From Ceratorhiza oryzae-sativae (taxonomy: Eukaryota > Basidiomycota > Agaricomycetes > Cantharellales > Ceratobasidiaceae): 64,000 nucleotides of DNA. A program made the position numbers and the translations under genes. The DNA is taken from NCBI GenBank assembly GCA_030998015.1, contig JARWMV010000239.1, positions 806,001 through 870,000 on the forward strand, in the 5' to 3' direction. A model generated the notes under the pieces. The model made no database searches. It saw only the letters and a program-made list of their open reading frames with translations, and was not told the DNA's origin. Each line of letters begins with the position of its first letter. The first letter of the stretch is position 1. Of this stretch, positions 59,390-64,000 are shown piece by piece.

Positions 59390-61835
59390 ACTTGATTTTT
59401 TTCCCCTTGGTAGCCGGGTGGCTGCGATGCTCGGCCATTGTATTATATGCCATGCCCCTGTTACTTGGTATCAGGGGTATTTTATTCTTGGATCCCCAAG
59501 CCCGGGATGTATAGAATTGTCCGCTTGGTTTCGGATAGTGTATTGCGGGCTTAGATCAGCCCGTTTTTTTATCCATGATGATGTACCTTTAGGTGTGCTG
59601 TTCTAATGCAAAGCGATTACCCATATGCATCATTCTTCCCATAGTCATTTGAATAATGAGATTTCTAGAACATGCGGGTTGTGGACTTGGCGGGGGGGGG
59701 GAGTCTTTCTTTTCCAGCCGGAGAACGGATACGCCCTCGGGTAAAACTTTGTGGTGAGATATCACTGCATCAAGGCTGATCTCAACAGGGTATACCCGCG
59801 CCCGACTGGCAAATGTATTGCACCTTATCTATTATAGCATACCCGCTTGAGCGACTAAACGTCACCGCAGTGCCTGGAGGATTGAATTGCGTTTTCCCAG
59901 CCCCAAATGATGAGCCCGACCTTTGGATTCTCGAATAGCGTTGAGTATATGCGTCGTGTTAAGTAGCAGAACACATGCGGCAGGCTGTCCCAACAACGTA
60001 ACAATCGCTCCGTTCAATCCCAACCTGGAGTCATACCACAACCCTGTAATAGCGCCCCTACGTATGCTTCCTTGGTCTAGTCAAAGAGTCGCCATACTTG
60101 GCTAAGTCTCTCGTATCCGAGATGATTCCGACCAGCGCGCTCGCATCATACTCGAACTACCGGAAAGAGGCCTCACTCCATCCACTGAAGGAAGGTCTAC
60201 CTAAGCTGTAGACGAGTGTCTGAGTATCTGGGTCGGACAAACCCAAGTGTGGGGTCAAGGTCAAAGCAGACAAGGGACATTGGCATAACTGTCAATCCTC
60301 GAACGCCCTTATTTCGCAGGAGACCTCGTTCCTTTTGGGCGGGTAACCATGTCGTTTCAGAGCGCGCTTGTTTCACGATTAAGCGTTGTCTAGATGACGG
60401 ACGCAACAGGGAGATCCAACATGAAGCACATGTCAGTGTACCAATATGGGATCCAGTGTTAATGTATTTATAGTAGGTTTACCCCCTAACAGAAAGATGT
60501 GATAGCATTTGTAACGGCGTTCCTTCCGAATGGAGTATACTCTATGGTGTGAGTATATGCATCAGATGTCTTCGTTGATGCCAAGTAAGTACACGCTCCT
60601 GAGTCTGAGCAAGACACCAAACCCTTCAACGTCAGTGCCCTCAGGCTGCTTCGAGTACTGTTTCAACATAAATGAATAATAATATGCGACACTGGCTGCT
60701 GTGGGCACGTGGAAAAGTCATCGGGGAAATCTATCGTTGCTAGCTCTAACGCCGTATCCGCAACCACGTGATTCAAAGGCTCACATCACTTGATCTTTGC
60801 TTCATGAAAGTAACTTGCTACGTGTTAGCACCTACCCAGTCAGCAGGTTAAACGCCGGCTCGGTGTCCCTTCCTCCACCACTTCGGTGTCCTGAGCCCGA
60901 TCTGCCAGCCTCCCTACACCTACCTCGAGAATTAACATCTAGCGAGCATCCCTCACAATGGGATTTTTTGAATATTTTGATTCTGATAGTGGAGCAACAG
61001 CCTAACATGTTGTACCCAGTCCTCGTTCCGAGCATGCACCCTCGTAGTTTCGGTTCTGAAACGGACTCGACGGCATCTTGGACGACAATCCAGTCCAATG
61101 ACCTACCTGGTAGCTACACAAGCAACTGGACTATTGAAAAGTGTCCGACATATTTCATTTGACATAGGCTATTTTGTTCTGCGCCACAGACACCAACGGG
61201 CAGCGAGCGACAACATCGCGGAGTAGTTTCCGCCAGGTAACATCCAGCGGCATGTTATTATGTATCTTCTTTTCCGATCGGCATTCGGAGGTGACTATAT
61301 AGGTCCTGTCGATGGTTTACTTGACCCCATTGATGCGCCACACGGGCAAGTCGTTGAGCTGGGGACGAAAACTAGCACATGGTGCGCCTTGACGACTTCA
61401 AATTCGGCTTCCATTACGTGGACCTCGACGAAGTAGCCAGCAGATTCGCATCGGTATGTTTGGGTCGCAGTGTAAGCACCAAGACAACCATTTCATGAGC
61501 GAGCCGGGCACATGAGCAACGTATGTTTGTTCACACCTACAACGAACTACGTCGCTCACGATATCTTGTCCTTGGCTCGCTTGTTCATCCCACCCGCCCC
61601 CCTCTTCACGTCCCGAGAGCCGAATCTCGCCCACCGACCTGGGAATCTGCCCTTTGCGTCTCGGCGCCCTGTTCCTTATGCTTCTGTACTCTTCACCAAA
61701 TGTAACTTCTGGATTCATAGAAAAGCATATGTATGCTGTCAAGTCGAGACAAACACTCGGGCCAAGCACATATATCCAAACCACATTTTAAAATTTAAAC
61801 GCAAATCCACTAAACGCATTCCGCACGGTACGTGT
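59390..61835. other. 2.4-kb gene-poor region
   Basis: No supported gene. A run of about eleven G residues lies at 59691-59701. Open frames between 60797 and 61976 are short and do not resemble known families. Confidence 0.5.
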
Positions 61836-62817
<982 letters not shown>

Positions 62818-62857
62818 TTTAAGTGCAGAATTAAAAACGGTGATTGTTGTTGACTTG

Positions 62858-62881
62858 ACGCGACGCATCCAACAGACGCGT
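62858..62881. promoter_or_regulatory. MCB-like boxes in TS/SDHAF4 divergent promoter
   Basis: A perfect MluI cell-cycle box, ACGCGT, at 62876-62881 and a near match, ACGCGA, at 62858-62863 lie 40-65 bp upstream of the thymidylate synthase ATG. In yeasts MCB boxes recruit MBF for G1/S expression of thymidylate synthase. Function here is inferred. Confidence 0.5.
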
Positions 62882-62955
62882 TGGACCCTGAATATGTCTG
62901 TACACAGACATAAACACACCGATCCCGACTTTCTCCATCGCACCACCACTCCACT

Positions 62956-63324
62956 ATGCAGCCGATCCTTGGCAATCTTCGTGCTCTCCAACCGGCTCGA
63001 TGCTACAGACAACTTCATAGTACTGTATTGAGAGCCATACCCCAAACGCCCTACAATAAGCCAGGTCCACCACCTCTCCCAACGGCAGAGCAGCGTGAGT
63101 TTGAAGAACTCGTACGAAAAGCGCAGAGGCCTGCCGAAGCTTCCGAGTTGGACCCAATTATCAATTCTGGACAAGAAATGCACCCCGATGCCAGGAGGCC
63201 TGTCCAGCCGGAGTTTACTGGTGATGTCAACCCAGTAACCGGAGAGCGAGGTGGCCCTAAGCGAGAGCCGGTTCCCAAGGGTAGAAACGATTGGAGTTAT
63301 GGTGGCCGTGTCACAGACTTCTAA
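62956..63324 (+). CDS. SDH8: Succinate dehydrogenase assembly factor 4 (SDHAF4/Sdh8)
   Basis: A mitochondrial matrix chaperone of the flavinylated SDHA subunit. An Arg-rich presequence (MQPILGNLRALQPARCYRQL) is followed by a Pro-rich linker and the C-terminal DUF1674 signature: FTGDVNPVTGERGGPKREP, then GRNDWSYGGRVTDF, ending exactly at the protein's last residue, as in the family. It is a single intron-less exon of 122 residues. The ATG at 62956 lies 138 bp from the divergent thymidylate synthase start, so the two genes share a promoter. Confidence 0.93.
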   Translation: MQPILGNLRALQPARCYRQLHSTVLRAIPQTPYNKPGPPPLPTAEQREFEELVRKAQRPAEASELDPIINSGQEMHPDARRPVQPEFTGDVNPVTGERGGPKREPVPKGRNDWSYGGRVTDF

Positions 63325-63424
63325 CATTGAGCAGGTACGCTGTGCATTCATCCTCATAGTTGTGGGTATTCATAATGATATTTGACTATTTTACCATTGT
63401 AGAAATGCGTAAAGACACGATGTA

Positions 63425-64000
63425 TCACATAGGCAATTGGTCAACCTCCTCTAATGAATAGTACTTCTTCAAATTCTCAGAAGATAGGTCCCGCCTGTCG
63501 AGGCAACAGTTAGTGACGCACTATCGCAAACTTCGGCCGACTCACACTTCTTCATCCAAGTGCGTAAATAGTGGCTTCCTAAACTCATCCAAACAAGCAC
63601 GAAGGGTGTCTGGTGAGAAGGTAGTTGGCTCTTTCTTCCAAGAGGCAGCAAGAGTCTCTAATTTGTCTAAGCCTGCTCAGAATTTATTATAAAACAACAA
63701 ACTCAGTAACCTGATTTAGCTCTCTTACCTTCGTGGATAACCTTGTGTGAGCTTTTATGCTTTTCATTATCAGCGAAACTCGGCATTTTTCGTGCTAAAA
63801 CTGGAAACACATATGTCTCTTCAATATCGTGATGCGCGCAAAGGTCTAAGATGGTGTGAGATCGCTCATGACCGCTGTATGCGAAGTCAAGCTTACGCCC
63901 GTGGAACTGCATGACCATACGCAAATAAGCCTGCAGGGTCATCGTCTTAGCAAACGACCCATCCGAGAACTGGTAGAAGGTGATGAGCGAGAATTACCAA
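63425..64000 (-). CDS. Hemerythrin (HHE) domain protein, partial
   Basis: The 5' end lies beyond the window. The visible part reads LQAYLRMVMQFHGRKLDFAY, HERSHTILDLCAHHDIEETY, VFPVLARKMP, HKSSHKVIHEG, and after an intron LDKLETLAASWKKEP, LRACLDEFRKPLFTHLDEE, ending LKKYYSLEEVDQLPM at 63425. The spaced His and Glu residues (H, H, HxxxE, H, HxxxE) match the di-iron hemerythrin-like HHE bundle. Fungal members are of unknown function, perhaps in iron or oxygen/NO sensing. Confidence 0.85.

Noticed and set aside
60797..61162. Plus-strand frame in the 59-62 kb gap
   Set aside because: No motif, no splice support, unlikely composition.

Overview
The window is nuclear DNA from a filamentous basidiomycete. 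The reasons are: about 30 protein genes on both strands, closely spaced and broken by many 45-65 nt spliceosomal introns (GTRNGT...YAG); a secreted CBM1-GH5 mannanase; a membrane glutaredoxin of the fungal CPYS type; and fungal versions of SSL1, RPA43, PAM16, DBP7, ERD1, Hob3 and palC. The overall look suggests an Agaricomycete, possibly Rhizoctonia/Ceratobasidiaceae. That placement is inference from general protein similarity; no search was run. I see no operons, CRISPR, phage or intact transposon.

Layout. 0-10.7 kb: WW-MyTH4-RhoGAP gene (+), DUF218 membrane protein (-), CECR5-type HAD protein (+), PLP serine racemase/threonine deaminase (+), SnoaL/NTF2-like protein (+), gelsolin-repeat protein (+). 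11-16.7 kb: homeodomain protein, Cys-rich type I membrane protein and TFIIH subunit SSL1, all (-). 17-25.9 kb: a possible small ORF (-), CBM1-GH5 endo-mannanase (+), large membrane/coiled-coil protein (-), PAM16 (-). 25.9-28.3 kb: AT-rich gap with a tRNA-like pol III unit. 28.3-38.8 kb: RPA43, gamma-glutamyltransferase, a disordered protein, a UBL-BAG co-chaperone and DBP7 helicase, all (+). 38.8-44.6 kb: ERD1/EXS protein, glycine-rich-domain (DUF1399) protein and Hob3 BAR protein, all (-). 44.6-46.7 kb: decayed gap. 46.7-54.7 kb: a long low-complexity protein (-), palC-type BRO1 protein (+), PHD finger (+), pseudouridine-phosphatase-like HAD (-). 57.1-59.4 kb: tandem membrane glutaredoxins, the second without its active-site Cys. 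61.8-64 kb: thymidylate synthase (-) divergent from SDHAF4 (+), then a hemerythrin-domain protein running off the edge.

The genes are mostly unrelated housekeeping functions: Pol I and ribosome biogenesis, TFIIH, mitochondrial import and SDH assembly, nucleotide synthesis, ER/Golgi retention, actin and endocytosis. The most notable signals are in gene structure. Three internal micro-exons (6, 11 and 10 nt) and an 8-nt start exon are each required to rebuild invariant family motifs. One gene has one or two GC-AG introns, and the PAM16 start codon appears to be isolated at the end of its own exon. Separately, at least fifteen single-base frame breaks, several at homopolymers, occur in otherwise conserved genes. 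Most likely these are uncorrected sequencing deletions, so many genes need joining across a one-base slip.
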